A stretch of DNA of 64,000 nt from Perca fluviatilis (lineage: Eukaryota > Chordata > Actinopteri > Perciformes > Percidae). The stretch spans positions 4,601,614-4,665,613 of the forward strand of contig NC_053120.1 of the NCBI RefSeq assembly GCF_010015445.1, written 5' to 3'. This document shows, one piece after another, positions 62,004 to 64,000 of this stretch. Position 1 is the first letter of the stretch, and the number at the start of each line of letters is the position of its first letter. The translations under genes and the position numbers were made by a program. The notes under the pieces were generated by a model. The model worked only from the letters and a program-made list of their open reading frames with translations, was not told the DNA's origin and made no database searches.

Positions 62004-62232
62004 GAGCATCTTCTGTCTGCAGGTGAGCTGGGACAGCGGTTACCTAGGAGACGCCTGCATGATGACGTTCTGCTGCCACCTACCGGTGTAATCAGATTAC
62101 TGTTTGTTACCACTTCACACTGACAGGGGTCAGTTTCACTGAAAAACACTTCTATTAGACACAACATCTCTATTTAATCATCTTTAACCTGTCACCTCGG
62201 AGATATTAATATACAGTTGTATGTGTTTGATG
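62004..62232. repeat. Conserved IFIT-unit block, copy 4 (right limit of the array)
   Basis: Nearly identical to the blocks at 15615, 33354 and 50786. No IFIT coding sequence is nearby, so this is the last visible relic of the array. Confidence 0.8.
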
Positions 62233-62244
62233 TTCATGTTGAAA

Positions 62245-63871
62245 CCGGGCTCTCAAGTTTTGAAGACAGGCAAGAGTGACACCTCCCAAAAAAAGATCAT
62301 AGATTGTTGGCGGGTTGGACAAGTCGCAGGAATAGGGGTGTTTCATTAATATTTTTATTATTAGTGTTTTTGTTGTTATTATTGATAATTGCTCAGATTT
62401 ACACAAGAAAAGATTTGACACATGGCACTGACAATTCAACCAAATACAAAGTATTTATTCAATTTCTGCATGGTTACTTATGATAATGGGGGTGTCTGGG
62501 GGTCCTCCCCCACAAAATTTTGAGCATTAAACTCTTCATTTCCTGCCTTCTGGTGAATTTGTATGCACCTATTTATACCTTTTTCTGAATCAATTTATGC
62601 TGGAAATCTTTATGTAGGCCCTAAAGGTAAACATAGATTAAAATCCAAATATAAAAACATAATGGAATATATGGCAGTTAGGCTCAGGCATTCTGTATTG
62701 CTTTCATTTATTCTCCTGTAGATCGACTTTTCTAATTATATCTGAGTCAGCACACATGTAGCCTAGCATCATTTACTCTTCTCTTTTGCATCTTTTGTTG
62801 AGGAAGTAACCTCCTTAAATGTGCATATGACAATTATTTACGTCAATAATACATTAATTCATTTTAATGAATTAATAAACCCCTGGACTGTAATATGATT
62901 TGTTAGAGCAAGATTTCTGCTCATGTTCAAAACTTTGTGCACATTCAAAATATCTATTTTATCTGAGTTTTGGAGGAGTCGTGATACTTTGAGAAAAATA
63001 AAGTTATAATAGTCAATATATTTCAGAAAATAATCTACCTGCACCATAGTCTGCTGTGCATTACGTGATTGCTCTGCTGATACGGTAGATCTCAGACCTT
63101 CTGACAGAGTCAGAGCCCAGTTTGGGTCTCTGGTCTCTGAATGAGCGAATGTTTAGGGAAGTGTCTGTATGCTTTGCTTTTTTTTCATTGGTTGCTGCAT
63201 TAAATCTTACCCAGATAAAATAGTGCTATTTTCTGATTGGCTATTGTGTAGCCCCTTTCTTTTTTTTTGTTTGGCTGATAAGTGGCAGGCTCGACTTAGA
63301 CATTAAAAATGTAAGCTACAAGCCGTGGCTTGGTCACGGTCTATGGGCTTGGTAGCGTTGCATTTCCCCTGACTCGTTTCCTGGTTCTATTTCTCCATAA
63401 ACAACATGAAATCAAGGAGAGGGTTAACTTGTCCTGCTACACATTTCCCACCATGGTCAGAAAGAACAGGAGGAGACACTTTGTTTCTCTCACTAGGACT
63501 CTAGAGTCGCTACTTGCTCCAAAGATAATCGCCGTCACTCTCTCACTTCTCCCTCCACCACACACTCCCCCCACACACACATGTGGCTCGACGCACACAC
63601 CAGCGCACAAGCATAACCATCAGGCCACTTATGTAGACTACTGCAAGAGCTCTGCGTGGAGCCTCCGCACAACTGTAAAACGGCCAGACGCGTTTGATTC
63701 CTGCCGGTTCCATAGTGAGAGCGGCGCAGCCGGAGAAATGTTGGCCGCTGCGGCATATTGAATTTATTATAAATAATTTTTACGCGTGAGAAATACAATG
63801 TGTGGCGGGAGTGCGTGACAAAAGACCGAAATGAGTGACTGTCACGCTCAATGCGTGACACTTGAGAGCCC
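62245..63871. mobile_element. hAT-like transposon, 1.6 kb, non-autonomous
   Basis: Left end CCGGGCTCTCAAGT, right end ACACTTGAGAGCCC, flanked by perfect 8-bp repeats tgttgaaa (62237-62244, 63872-63879). No transposase signature was seen; the 143-residue frame at 63330-63761 has no recognisable domain. Confidence 0.8.
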
Positions 63872-63879
63872 TGTTGAAA

Positions 63880-64000
63880 GTTAACCCTTGTTTTGTCCTC
63901 GGGTCAATTTTGACTCATTTTCAATGTTTATTATATCAGAAATATGGGTTTCTTTCAACCAAAATTGTCCAAAAATAATAGTTTAAATGGTTTTAAAACC
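63880..64000. repeat. Dispersed repeat TTGTCCTCGGGTCAA, third copy
   Basis: It matches 55890-55990 and 61405-61500 (TATCAGAAATATGGGTTTCT and TTTCAACCAAA). It continues beyond the window edge. Confidence 0.75.

Noticed and set aside
63330..63761. 143-codon ORF near the right edge
   Set aside because: No recognisable domain; it lies inside a hAT-like element and includes a CA-rich stretch.

Overview
This is animal nuclear DNA, most likely from a ray-finned fish. The genes are spliced, non-coding DNA is AT-rich and full of microsatellites, and there are many DNA transposons (hAT-like, EnSpm/CACTA, TTAA-target), an L2-type LINE and Ty3/gypsy elements. The species cannot be named from the sequence. 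No bacterial genes, CRISPR array, rRNA or tRNA were recognised.

The core of the window is a tandem array of interferon-induced IFIT genes (tetratricopeptide-repeat, TPR, proteins). Four have open coding exons: B (4020-6739, -), C (13053-15010, -), D (17371-20022, -) and F (35126-37771, -). Gene A (1-690, +) is cut by the window edge. Each complete gene has two exons. A tiny first exon supplies ATGATGAG and is followed by a gtgagt donor; a single large second exon carries the rest. The spliced models are all divisible by three and give 427, 438, 435 and 435 residues. There are also decayed copies: a 3' remnant at 7.04-7.2 kb, a truncated and frameshifted gene E (31138-32706), and two 'ghost' loci (10.1-12.15 kb and 51.0-55.5 kb) that keep 3' flank, intron, exon 1 and promoter but have lost exon 2.

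Layout: 0-6.9 kb holds a tail-to-tail pair A/B. 7.0-12.15 kb is a decayed duplicate of that pair, invaded by two hAT-like elements. 12.2-27.8 kb carries C, D, an L2 fragment, a solo LTR and an EnSpm transposase pseudogene whose intron contains a TTAA-target element. 31.1-43.9 kb is a second copy of that block (E, F, L2 fragment, TTAA element, EnSpm), starting inside an IFIT coding exon. 44.8-50.4 kb is a transposon cluster: a Mutator-like MITE, a 1.8-kb inverted-repeat element and a rearranged gypsy element. 50.4-55.5 kb is the second ghost. 56-64 kb carries a gypsy gag, several hAT-like elements with clear target-site duplications, a minisatellite, a possible spliced zinc-finger gene and the last relic of IFIT flank.

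IFIT proteins are cytoplasmic, interferon-induced TPR proteins; the mammalian members bind viral or non-self RNA and restrict translation. Here the first ~200 residues are nearly identical between copies while the C-terminal half differs, which suggests homogenisation of one half and divergence of the other. Promoters share an interferon-response-like region, but the best ISRE match survives only in C and in the dead gene E.
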